DNA of 64,000 bases. Source: GCA-2737725 sp033763995. Lineage in GTDB: Bacteria; Pseudomonadota; Alphaproteobacteria; Rhodospirillales; Rhodospirillaceae. Positions 53,401 to 61,164 of the stretch are shown here, piece by piece. The position numbers were made by a program, and so were the translations under genes. The stretch's first letter is position 1. Each line of letters starts with the position of its first letter. Under the pieces are notes generated by a model that did not search any database, was not told where the DNA came from, and was given only the letters and a program-made list of their open reading frames with translations. The DNA lies in contig JANRJL010000061.1 in assembly GCA_033763995.1 (NCBI GenBank), positions 96,834-160,833 on the forward strand. The letters run 5' to 3'.

Positions 53401-53454
53401 GCGCACCTAGCCCGGGTGAAGGAGTGGGCGGCAAGCGAAGAGAGCGACTCATGA
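50443..53454 (+). CDS. addB: Double-strand break repair protein AddB
   Basis: About 1003 residues, from the ATG at 50443 (a longer frame runs back through murU). The N-terminus has PTVFTIPSATGFIDALSAGL and VLLPTRRACRALREAF, typical of alphaproteobacterial AddB with an inactive helicase-like core. The C-terminal RecB-type nuclease has IIDYKTGTPPKTNVVAAGF followed by QLPLEAAIL, so the metal-binding residues are kept. With AddA it resects broken DNA ends for RecA loading. Start and stop overlap murU and addA by four bases each. Confidence 0.95.
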   Translation: MTAKPFVPASWRAFKRAGRPTVFTIPSATGFIDALSAGLRADAGDDPLSLARMTVLLPTRRACRALREAFLRDSGDHPVLLPRLVPLNDIDEDEALLTSDPAMLPDATELPPPLDPLRRQMMLARMILARDGNTSPAQAVMLARELARLLDRVQNERLTFEALSRLAPDSYAAHWQETITFLEILTKAWPTILAEAGCSDPVDHRNRVFALQAAAWRAAAAEGRLRDPIIAAGSTGSIPATADLLDTIAHLPTGCVVLPGLDQGLDDEAWAALDDTHPQMGLKHLLARFDVSRDAVMLWPGCAPATSNEAARLRLVSELMRPAETTEQWTDLALPSEALAGLDLITAATPRQEAAAIAMVMREALERPEETCALVTPDRDLATRVSAELMRWNIAVDDSAGRELAQCPVGTFLRLIADMVAGDFAPLPLLAVCKHPLAAARLDPAQFRELTRLAEIALLRGPRPAPGLDNLRKLAARLRDQRQDVESWVDRLDQCSRGFIDAFSRANITLPEWIDAHMRCAEALAASHDRAGPLRLWAGDDGESAAALVAQLVQVGDIAPPISCHEYPAVFTALLMGRVVRPRFGRHPRLSILGPLEARLQRFNTLILAGLNEGTWPGAPAPDPWMSRPMAKAFGLPSPERRIGLSAHDVAEGLCAPRVVLTRSDKVDGTPTVPSRWLRRLDQVIAAAGLTPPWKVQAAPWAHVAEAVTRPDTVRAWPAPAPCPPVAARPRTLSVTRIEDWMRDPYGIYASHILSLAALDPLDAEPSAADFGIMVHKALQVFVENIARTAPDDYETTLIAIGQQIFDGQLVPPAVKAFWGPRFRRVARWIAEEERVRRSTIQRSAVEIGGRITFQGPAGPFVLTAKADRIDQLKDGTAVIIDYKTGTPPKTNVVAAGFAPQLPLEAAILQSGGFPDLAVKAVQALLFWHLHGRHEGAEIVAVDADVTQLAAEAHAGVQKLIATFDQPETVYQARPHPAYAPRFSDYAHLARVKEWAASEESDS

Positions 53455-56400
53455 GCGGATTCGATGTCAGCGACGTCGCGCGCCGCGCGCAGAAGCAGGC
53501 CATCGACCCCACGGCCAGCGCGTGGGTCTCGGCGTCGGCGGGTTCAGGCAAGACCACCGTGCTGACCAACCGCGTGCTCGCCTTGCTGTTGGCTGGTGCG
53601 GCCCCGCAACGCATTCTTTGCCTCACGTTTACCAAGGCCGCCGCGGCCGAAATGGCCAACCGCGTGTCACAAAAGCTCAGCGCGTGGGTGACCGCAAATG
53701 AAAGCGCGCTGATCGATGATCTCGCCACACTGCTCACGCGGCAGCCCAATGCCCAGGACGTGGCCCACGCCCGGCGGCTGTTCGCCCTGGTGCTGGATAC
53801 CCCGGGGGGCATGCGGATCGACACCATTCACGCTTTCTGCCAGGCCCTGCTGCGCCGCTTCCCGATCGAGGCCGCCATCTCGCCGCAGTTCGAGCTCATG
53901 GACGAGCGCATGGCGGCTGAGGCGCTGGCGGAGGCCCGCGATGAGATTATTGCCCGCGCCGACCCCGTCACCGATCCGGCGCTGGCCGATGCCATCGGGT
54001 TCATCACCGATCGCATGCACGAGAGCAAATTCCCCGAACTGATCGGCGAAGTAATCCAGAACCGGTCCAAACTGACACGCATGTTCGAGGCCCATGGCGG
54101 GCTCAATGACAAGGGGTTTCAAAGCGTTGTTACCTCGGTTCGCCGCCATCTCGGCATCTCCGCCGACGAAACTCTTGAGACGACCCTGGCACGAGCTTGC
54201 CGCGACGATGCATTCGATCTCAAGGGCCTGCAACGCATCGCCGAGGCGCTGTCGAGCGGCGCCAAGACAGACGTCGAGCGAGGCCAATTGATCAAGCGAT
54301 GGCTCGGCGCGCCGGATCGGCGTGTCGATACATACGCCAAATATACTTCTGCTTATTTGACGGGGACCGGCGAGATTCGTAAGCGGCTCGCTACGCAGGA
54401 GGCTTTGGCGTTGCAGCCAGACGCCGGAGAAGTGCTCGCCCGCGAGGGTTCACGGCTGATTGAGGTCAACGAGCGACTGAAGCGCATCGCCACAGTACGC
54501 TCCACATCCGTTCTGCTGTGCATCGCCCAGCGTATGCTGGACGCTTACAAAGTCCGTAAGCGCCGGCGCGCGCTTGTGGATTACGACGACCTCATCCAAA
54601 CGGCGCGGCGCCTGCTGCACCGCCCCGGGATCGCGGCCTGGGTGCTCTACAAGCACGACGGCGGCATTGAACATGTGCTGATCGACGAGGCCCAGGACAC
54701 CAACCCCGAGCAGTGGGACATCATCGCCGCGTTGACGGCGGAGTTTTTCGCGGGCGAAGGAAGCTTCGAGGATCGCGTCTCAACCGGTCCGCCGTTGCGA
54801 ACCGTGTTCGCCGTGGGCGACCGCAAGCAATCGATCTATTCCTTCCAGGGTGCCGATCCCGAGGGCTTCGAGCGCTTGCGCGGCGCTTTCGCCGCGCGCG
54901 TGCATGCGATGGGTCGCGAGTGGCGCGACGTCACCATGAATGTGTCGTTCCGTTCCTCGTGGCCGGTCCTGAAGGCGGTTGATGCGGTGTTGGCGGACCC
55001 TGTGGGGCGCGATGGTGTCGTGCGGGCGGGCGAGGACATCGCGCATTTGGCCAATCGCGAAGAAAGCGCAGGTCGCGTGGAGTTGTGGCCGCCGGTCGTG
55101 CCTCGCCCGACGGACGAGCCCGCCCCTTGGAAGCCGCCCGTCGAGCGTGTCCGCGGCGATTCACCGCAAAACCGCCTCGCGGGACTTATCGCGCGGCATA
55201 TCGAACACCTGATCGCGAGCAAGGAGGTCCTCTCGGCCACCGGAACCCCCATCACCGCGGGCGACATCATGGTGCTGGTGCGCCGGCGCACGGGCTTTGT
55301 CGACGAGTTGGTGCGTCGGTTGAAGGAGTTGAGGATTCCCGTCGCCGGCGTTGATCGCATGATCATCCCCGAACAGATCGCCGTCATGGACTTGATGGCA
55401 CTGGGGGCTTTTCTGCTGTTGCCGCAGGATGATTTGACCCTTGCGACGGTGCTGAAGAGTCCGCTTGTCGGATTGAACGAGGAAGAACTGTTCGTTCTCG
55501 CGAATGGCCGAGGACGCAAGACCCTGTGGGATGCGTTGTGCGAGCACGCGGGCGCCGAGACGGCCTTGGGGCAAGCGCAAGCGGTGTTGGCCGATCTCCT
55601 GGCCAAGGTTGACTACCTGACGCCCCATGCCCTGTTCTCGCGCGTTTTGGTGGCGCTGGATGGCCGGCGCAAGGCGCTGGGGCGGCTGGGCTTCGACGCC
55701 GACGATCCTATCGATGAATTCTTGTCTCTCGCACTGCAATTCGAGCGCGCGCATACGCCGTCGTTGCAGGCCTTTCTGCATTGGGTGGAGCGCGGCCAGG
55801 TGCAAATCAAACGCGACCTCGATCAGGGAGCGGGCGACGCCGTGCGCATCATGACCGTGCACGGCGCCAAGGGCCTGCAAGCGCCGATCGTCATCCTGCC
55901 CGACACGCTGCAAGTCCCGAGCATGCGCGACAGCCTGCTTTGGACCGAGGATGCCAGCCTCATGCTCTGGCCGGCTTCGGCGGGCGAAGCCGACAGCGTT
56001 GCCAGCGCCCTGCGAGAGGCGGCGAAGGCCCGCCAAATGCAAGAGCATCGCCGCCTCTTGTACGTGGCGATGACTCGGGCCGAGGATCGGTTGTACGTCT
56101 GCGGTTGGGAAACCCAGCGCAAGGTGACGGGGGGCACATGGTATCATCTCGTGCAGGCCGCCATGACTCGCGTCGGCACGCCCATGACAAGTGCGTTTTT
56201 GGAATCGCAAGGCGCGGCGGCCTCGAAAGACATCCTCGTGCTGGAGAAGGCGCATGTCGGCAAACTGAGCGTGCGAAAAAAAGCGGGAGCGACGATTGCT
56301 GAATCGGCCGTCCCGGCCTGGGCCACCACCACGCCGCCACCGGAGCGCGACCCGCCACGACCCTTGGCACCTTCGCGCTCCGGCACCGCCGAGCCTGCGG

Positions 56401-56951
56401 TGATTTCGCCTCTTGGCGCCGACCAGACCCACCGCTTCCAGCGCGGCCTCATCATTCACCGCTTGCTGCAGAGCTTGCCGGATCTTCCACCTAAGCACCG
56501 ACGCGCAGCCGCGGAATCATTGACCGCACGAACCGGTGCGGCGTTGCCCGCCGCCGAGCGTGCGGACATCGTGGATGAGACCTTGCGCGTCCTGGACGAT
56601 CCTCGCTTTGCCGCGTTGTTTGGCCCAGGTTCATTGGCCGAAGTGCCGATCGTCGGGTTGATCGGCCGTCATGCCGTTTCGGGGCAGGTCGATCGACTGC
56701 TTGTCACGGATCATGATGTGACCATCATAGATTACAAAACCAACCGCCCATCGCCGCCCTCGCCCGACAAGGTTGACCCGGCATATGTGTTCCAAATGGC
56801 GGTTTACAAAGGCGCTCTCGCGCGGATTTATCCGGAGAAACCTGTGCGGTGTGTGCTGTTGTGGACCAACGCACCAGTCGTGATGGAGTTGGACAGCGGC
56901 CAGCTCGATGGTGTTCTTGCTCAAATTGCGGGCCAGAACGTCGCCGCCTGA
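53451..56951 (+). CDS. addA: Double-strand break repair helicase-nuclease AddA
   Basis: A 1166-residue UvrD-type helicase with a nuclease domain. Walker A ASAGSGKTTVLTNRVLALL, motif Ia LTFTKAAAAEMANRV, motif II VLIDEAQDTNPEQWDII, motif III VFAVGDRKQSIYSFQGADP, and motif V/VI MTVHGAKGLQAPIV and RLLYVAMTRAEDRLYV are all present. The RecB-type nuclease is near the C-terminus (IIDYKTNRPSPPS with QMAVYKGAL). It should drive end resection with AddB. It overlaps addB by four bases and completes the run of coupled genes. Confidence 0.96.
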   Translation: MSGFDVSDVARRAQKQAIDPTASAWVSASAGSGKTTVLTNRVLALLLAGAAPQRILCLTFTKAAAAEMANRVSQKLSAWVTANESALIDDLATLLTRQPNAQDVAHARRLFALVLDTPGGMRIDTIHAFCQALLRRFPIEAAISPQFELMDERMAAEALAEARDEIIARADPVTDPALADAIGFITDRMHESKFPELIGEVIQNRSKLTRMFEAHGGLNDKGFQSVVTSVRRHLGISADETLETTLARACRDDAFDLKGLQRIAEALSSGAKTDVERGQLIKRWLGAPDRRVDTYAKYTSAYLTGTGEIRKRLATQEALALQPDAGEVLAREGSRLIEVNERLKRIATVRSTSVLLCIAQRMLDAYKVRKRRRALVDYDDLIQTARRLLHRPGIAAWVLYKHDGGIEHVLIDEAQDTNPEQWDIIAALTAEFFAGEGSFEDRVSTGPPLRTVFAVGDRKQSIYSFQGADPEGFERLRGAFAARVHAMGREWRDVTMNVSFRSSWPVLKAVDAVLADPVGRDGVVRAGEDIAHLANREESAGRVELWPPVVPRPTDEPAPWKPPVERVRGDSPQNRLAGLIARHIEHLIASKEVLSATGTPITAGDIMVLVRRRTGFVDELVRRLKELRIPVAGVDRMIIPEQIAVMDLMALGAFLLLPQDDLTLATVLKSPLVGLNEEELFVLANGRGRKTLWDALCEHAGAETALGQAQAVLADLLAKVDYLTPHALFSRVLVALDGRRKALGRLGFDADDPIDEFLSLALQFERAHTPSLQAFLHWVERGQVQIKRDLDQGAGDAVRIMTVHGAKGLQAPIVILPDTLQVPSMRDSLLWTEDASLMLWPASAGEADSVASALREAAKARQMQEHRRLLYVAMTRAEDRLYVCGWETQRKVTGGTWYHLVQAAMTRVGTPMTSAFLESQGAAASKDILVLEKAHVGKLSVRKKAGATIAESAVPAWATTTPPPERDPPRPLAPSRSGTAEPAVISPLGADQTHRFQRGLIIHRLLQSLPDLPPKHRRAAAESLTARTGAALPAAERADIVDETLRVLDDPRFAALFGPGSLAEVPIVGLIGRHAVSGQVDRLLVTDHDVTIIDYKTNRPSPPSPDKVDPAYVFQMAVYKGALARIYPEKPVRCVLLWTNAPVVMELDSGQLDGVLAQIAGQNVAA

Positions 56952-57001
56952 CAACGCCCGCGAGACTTGATTAGCCGCGCTGGACCCTGCAGCATGAGTT
57001 C

Positions 57002-58093
57002 ATGACGACCGACTCCTCCTCTGATGATGATGGCGCGAGCGCCGAGAACATCGTGCTGCGCAACGCGTGGTACTACGCAATACCAAGCCATGAACTGAGA
57101 TCGGGACGCACCGTTCACCGCATGCTTCTGGACGAGCCGGTGTTGATCGGGCGCGACCGCGATGGCAGGGCTTTCGCCTTGCGCGATACATGTCCTCACA
57201 GAGGTACTTTGTTGTCGCGCGGGGCGTTCGACGGCCGCGAAGTGGAGTGCCCCTATCACGGCTGGCGCTTCGCGACCGACGGGCGCTGCACGGCAATCCC
57301 GTCCCAGACGGCGTCACAACGCCCCCAGCCCGACGACATTCGCGCCAAGGCTTATCCGGTCGCCGAGCATCAGGGAAACATTTGGATTTTCTTTGGGGCC
57401 AAGGACCGCGCCCCGCCGACGTCGTTGCCCGCGGTGCCTGGCGTGCCCAGCATCGGCGGTCATTTTAAGCTTCATGTGGCGGCCATTTTCGACTGCGGCA
57501 TCGATCTGGCGGTCTCCGGCCTGATGGATCCGGCCCACGGCGCTTTCGTGCACCGTTCGGCCCTGTGGCGAACCCGCAAGAGCATTCACGAGAAGGCCAA
57601 GGCCTTCTCGCCCGTGACGCACGACGGACGGTTGGGTTGGCGCATGGACAAGCATCGCGCCTCCAGCAACTCGCGCGCCTATCGCCTGCTCCTGGGCGGC
57701 ACACCGGAGACCGAAATCACCTACACGCTTCCGTCCGTGCGCGTCGAGCACGCCTCTACGGGGCGCTTCGACTATTGCGGGCTCACGGCCTGCACGCCCA
57801 TCGATGCACAACGCACGGCGGTGCATCACGTGATGTATTGGACCGTACCCGACGGCGGGCTGCTGGTGCCCTTGATCCGCCTCATCGCCCGGCGTTTTGT
57901 CGAACAGGACCGGCGCGCGGTCATGACCATGGTCGAGGGCCAGCGGTTTCGCCCCGCGACGATGTTGATCCGCGACGCCGACATGCAAACGCGCTGGTAC
58001 TATCGGCTGAAAAAAGAATGGCTTGCCGCAGAAGCCGAGAACCGCGCGCCCGTCAATCCCCTTGTACCCACGACCTTGCGCTGGCGCAGCTAG
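57002..58093 (+). CDS. Rieske non-heme iron oxygenase, large subunit
   Basis: A 363-residue oxygenase. The Rieske centre is in CPHRGTLLSRGAFDGREVECPYHGW with both Cys-His pairs. The catalytic domain carries the mononuclear iron facial triad region DLAVSGLMDPAHGAFVH. The family includes vanillate O-demethylase and pheophorbide-a oxygenase-type enzymes. No reductase or ferredoxin gene is adjacent, so its electron source must be elsewhere. It starts 50 bases after addA. The substrate is unknown; aromatic ring hydroxylation or O-demethylation are the usual reactions. Confidence 0.85.
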   Translation: MTTDSSSDDDGASAENIVLRNAWYYAIPSHELRSGRTVHRMLLDEPVLIGRDRDGRAFALRDTCPHRGTLLSRGAFDGREVECPYHGWRFATDGRCTAIPSQTASQRPQPDDIRAKAYPVAEHQGNIWIFFGAKDRAPPTSLPAVPGVPSIGGHFKLHVAAIFDCGIDLAVSGLMDPAHGAFVHRSALWRTRKSIHEKAKAFSPVTHDGRLGWRMDKHRASSNSRAYRLLLGGTPETEITYTLPSVRVEHASTGRFDYCGLTACTPIDAQRTAVHHVMYWTVPDGGLLVPLIRLIARRFVEQDRRAVMTMVEGQRFRPATMLIRDADMQTRWYYRLKKEWLAAEAENRAPVNPLVPTTLRWRS

Positions 58094-58140
58094 CCGGCGG
58101 CAGTCACTCAATTTTGAATACGAGCATTGCACATTTTGCG

Positions 58141-58168
58141 TTGCTGCCTGCGAGACGAGTCTTATATA
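58141..58168 (+). promoter_or_regulatory. Candidate promoter upstream of the small ORF and trxA
   Basis: TTGCTG (58141-58146), a 16-base spacer and TATATA (58163-58168). It is downstream of the Rieske gene, in a gap with little else, and could drive the 57-residue ORF and trxA. Confidence 0.35.
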
Positions 58169-58332
58169 CCGGCGTCCGCTTCGGAGGGACCCGGCGTCCC
58201 AGTGTTCAGCATTTTGGTTTGGAGCCGGTTGGTGTCGTGACGCGCGCGGGGTTGCGCGGGACGGCGAACGGTCGACTCAGCGCGAACGCCTTGTTCGCGT
58301 ACCTCGGCCAAACTGGCCCGACGATCACCAAA

Positions 58333-58506
58333 ATGACCCGACAGCGCAGCGGCCGGCCCGATTACGGGGCCATGGCCGATATCCTGACCCGCATCGCCGC
58401 CGAATTGCGTCAGCGATCGCCACCATCCGATGACGACCAGAACCGCAGACAGGCCGAGCGCCTGGAGCGCATCGTCGCGGAAATTAGGGCCTATCTTGAG
58501 GAATAG
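58333..58506 (+). CDS. Small hypothetical protein
   Basis: A 57-residue frame that I do not recognise. It starts at the ATG at 58333 (MTRQRSGRPDYGAMADI) and has an amphipathic helix, ILTRIAAELRQRS, and a second one, RRQAERLERIVAEIRAYLEE. A GTG at 58237 would extend it by 32 residues. Codon use looks like that of real genes in the window, and it has a candidate promoter upstream; the RBS is weak. A longer frame back to 57565 is antisense-like shadow over the Rieske gene. Kept as a low-confidence call. Confidence 0.45.
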   Translation: MTRQRSGRPDYGAMADILTRIAAELRQRSPPSDDDQNRRQAERLERIVAEIRAYLEE

Positions 58507-58612
58507 TCGCGCCCGGCGCGACTTGACGCTCCGGAGAGCGCTCCCTAGATTGATTGCATCATCTCATCCTCCTGCGGCGACAAACCGCTCGCGATCAGAG
58601 AAAGGCCCCGAC

Positions 58613-58927
58613 ATGAAACACGTCACCGACGCATCGTTCGACCAGGATGTTCTCAAGGCCGAAGGGCCGGTTTTGGTGGATTTTTGGGCCGAATGGTGCG
58701 GACCGTGCCGCCAGATTGCCCCGTCCTTGGACGAGATCTCCAAGGAAATGGAAGGCAAGTTGACCGTCGCCAAGATCAACATCGACGACAATCCGCAAAC
58801 ACCCACCCAATTCGGCGTGCGCGGCATTCCCACGCTGATGATTTTCAAGGATGGCAAATTGGCCGCGACCAAGGTCGGCGCGGCACCCAAGAGCAAGCTA
58901 AGCGAGTGGATCGCTCAGTCGCTCTGA
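58613..58927 (+). CDS. trxA: Thioredoxin
   Basis: A 104-residue thioredoxin. The active site WCGPC lies at about residues 30-34, in VLVDFWAEWCGPCRQI. The cis-Pro follows in RGIPTLMIFKDG. Length is classic Trx1. It reduces disulfides in the cytoplasm and serves ribonucleotide reductase, methionine sulfoxide reductases and others. An AAAGG lies upstream of the ATG at 58613. A strong terminator follows at 58955. The longer upstream frame lacks family features. Confidence 0.96.
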   Translation: MKHVTDASFDQDVLKAEGPVLVDFWAEWCGPCRQIAPSLDEISKEMEGKLTVAKINIDDNPQTPTQFGVRGIPTLMIFKDGKLAATKVGAAPKSKLSEWIAQSL

Positions 58928-58954
58928 CGTTCGACCCTCCGCGCGACGCACATG

Positions 58955-58981
58955 GCCCCGTCCCCAGAGACGGGGCTTTGC
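58955..58981 (+). terminator. Rho-independent terminator of trxA
   Basis: GCCCCGTC (58955-58962) pairs with GACGGGGC (58969-58976), loop of six, followed by TTTG. It lies 27 bases after the trxA stop. Confidence 0.75.
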
Positions 58982-59037
58982 GTTATGGCGGGTAGCGCTG
59001 CTACAACCTCTGCGGACTACTTGGGGCGAGGACCTGG

Positions 59038-60585
59038 ATGAGCACGAGCACCGGCGGATATGTGACGGACGTCTCCTATGTCGCCGAGTATTACGGCGAC
59101 CACGCGCCCGCTCATATCAACCTGACGGCGGCGGCCGGCGGATTTCGCCCGCGCTCCTTGGCCGGAGAGTTCACCTGGTGCGACTACGGCTGCGGCAACG
59201 GCATCACGGCCGTGTTGCTGGCCGGGTGTTTCCCCGAGGCCAAGTTCTATGGCGTTGATTTCATGCCCGCCCATGTCCGCACGGCCGAAACGCTGGCGGT
59301 GCGCGGCGGGCTGAACAATGCGGCGTTTCTCTGCAAGGGCTTCGCCGATCTGGCGCCGGGTGACATTCCGCCGCTCGACTTCGCTGTGATGCACGGCGTG
59401 CTGAGCTGGATCGACGAGCCCACGCGCAATGCCGTGCTCGACGATGCTGCCAAGCGGCTCAAGCCCGGTGGCATGTTGCTGACGGGATGCAACGCGATGC
59501 CCGGGTGGGCCGCGAAAATTCCCCTGCGCAACATGATCTATTCGTTGTCCAAGGACACCGACAACTCTCTGGAGCGCGCGCGCGTCGGCCTGGAGTGGAT
59601 GAAGAAGCTCAAGGATGCCCAGGTGAAATATTTCCGCGACCACCCGGCCTTGGCCGAGGCCGTGGACACGCTCGCGCGGCTTGATCCGCGCTACATGGCG
59701 CACGAGTATTTCAATCAGCACCTGCGCGCGTTCTACTTCGCCGAGTTGCGCGCCATGATGGAAGCGCGCGGCTTCAAGTTCGCGGGCTCGGCCACGGTGT
59801 TTCTCAACATGGTCGATCTCGCCGTACCCCAAGCTTTGTATGAGGAGTTCCGCACGGTCACCAGCCGCGCGGAGTTGGAGGCCAAACGCGACTTCATCCG
59901 CAATGAGAGTTTTCGCCGCGACGTGTGGGTCAAGGGCGAGCCCATCAAGAGCGAGCAGGAATGGCTCGACATCAACCTGCCGCAAATATTCGGGACTCTG
60001 AAACCACTGGCGCAAATCGACAAGAAGGTCGCCTTTGGCGACGTGCAATTGGCCTACGAGGGCCCGCCCTTCGAGGAACTGCTCGCCGGCGTGTCGGCTC
60101 GCGGCATGAGCATCGCGAGCATGGAGTCGATCCCAGGCATCGACGCGCTCTCGCCCATGACGCGCGTGGATGCCGCGCGGCTGCTGGCGGCCGGCGGCGA
60201 CGTCATCGCTTTCGCGCGCGAGACGACCGCCGCCCCTTACACGAAATCCGCCAAGCTTTCGATTCCCGCGGTCAATCGCGGCATGATCAAGGAATTGGGT
60301 TTACGCCTGCCAAAAATCGCGCTGGCCGCCGTCAACGCCGGCACGGCCATTGAGCTGCCAAACATAGATGCCATCCTGCTGCTGGCGCGGGTCGACAAGG
60401 GCCGCGATGGCACCATCGCTTCGGCACGCAAGGTCTTGAGCGCTGAAGCCGGCGATGTCGTCATCAGCGGCAAGACGTTGTCCGGATGCGAAGTCGACGC
60501 GTTGCTTGGTCGGCGTCTCGATGACCTCGAGACGCATTGGATGGACAAACTGCTCGAAATCGGCGTCGTCTCGCTCGAGACATAA
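59038..60585 (+). CDS. SAM-dependent methyltransferase with regulatory domain
   Basis: A 515-residue protein of two parts. The N-terminal 250 residues are a class I methyltransferase: WCDYGCGNGITAVLLAGCF as the SAM loop, FYGVDFMPAHVRTAE, and FAVMHGVLSWIDEPTR. The C-terminal part matches the pattern of methyltransferase regulatory domains (RAFYFAELRAMMEARGFKFAGSATV, then a helical stretch), found in proteins of unknown target, sometimes linked to surface glycans. The ATG at 59038 is used. It is followed 12 bases later by a small membrane protein gene. Confidence 0.83.
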   Translation: MSTSTGGYVTDVSYVAEYYGDHAPAHINLTAAAGGFRPRSLAGEFTWCDYGCGNGITAVLLAGCFPEAKFYGVDFMPAHVRTAETLAVRGGLNNAAFLCKGFADLAPGDIPPLDFAVMHGVLSWIDEPTRNAVLDDAAKRLKPGGMLLTGCNAMPGWAAKIPLRNMIYSLSKDTDNSLERARVGLEWMKKLKDAQVKYFRDHPALAEAVDTLARLDPRYMAHEYFNQHLRAFYFAELRAMMEARGFKFAGSATVFLNMVDLAVPQALYEEFRTVTSRAELEAKRDFIRNESFRRDVWVKGEPIKSEQEWLDINLPQIFGTLKPLAQIDKKVAFGDVQLAYEGPPFEELLAGVSARGMSIASMESIPGIDALSPMTRVDAARLLAAGGDVIAFARETTAAPYTKSAKLSIPAVNRGMIKELGLRLPKIALAAVNAGTAIELPNIDAILLLARVDKGRDGTIASARKVLSAEAGDVVISGKTLSGCEVDALLGRRLDDLETHWMDKLLEIGVVSLET

Positions 60586-60597
60586 GGCGACAATGAC

Positions 60598-61155
60598 ATG
60601 ACCGACAAACCCGCCGACAAGGAATACCGTCCGCTGCCCGCGCCGATGCGGCGGGTCAACGAAATCGCGCAGTTCATGGGCTCGATCTCGCTGTTGGCCT
60701 CGGTGGTCGTGGTCGGGTTTTTCTTCTTTTTCGGCAGCGAAGATACGGCCGGCTATCGGTTCGACCGCAACCACGGCTGGGCCTATCTCGGCGTTCAAGG
60801 TGAACAAGGTGCCTTTGAGTTCGAACTTTTGCCGAAAGACGAGTCCGCGCGCATCGACAAGGGAGTATTGGTGCGCAAGAAAGAGGGCGGAGTCTACCTG
60901 CGACCCGAGCCCTACTACCCGTTCTACTCCGTCATCGGCGAGTGGTTCGGCTTTGACCGCGACGCAGGCGTCAAGGGCATGGTGACCGAGGGGACGTGCG
61001 CGCGCGTCAACGCCATCACCAAGACGGGCCTCGATTCGCTGTGGATTCACATCACCGTGGTCGACGATAAGGAATGCGGCGGCCCACGGCCCGAGACACC
61101 CCCGACGCAACCCCTAGACCAAGCACAAGAGATTGCAACGCCGCCGCAGAACTAG
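60598..61155 (+). CDS. Small membrane protein of unknown function
   Basis: A 185-residue protein with one TM helix near residues 34-54 (ISLLASVVVVGFFFFFGS), a cytoplasmic N-terminus and a beta-rich outer domain (FDRNHGWAYLGVQGEQGAFEF, GVLVRKKEGGVYLRPEPYY) with two Cys near the end (GTCARV, KECGG), possibly disulfide linked. The tail is Pro/Gln-rich. I do not recognise a family. It lies 12 bases after the methyltransferase gene and converges on folC with only nine bases between the stops. Confidence 0.7.
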   Translation: MTDKPADKEYRPLPAPMRRVNEIAQFMGSISLLASVVVVGFFFFFGSEDTAGYRFDRNHGWAYLGVQGEQGAFEFELLPKDESARIDKGVLVRKKEGGVYLRPEPYYPFYSVIGEWFGFDRDAGVKGMVTEGTCARVNAITKTGLDSLWIHITVVDDKECGGPRPETPPTQPLDQAQEIATPPQN

Positions 61156-61164
61156 CTTCCTGGC

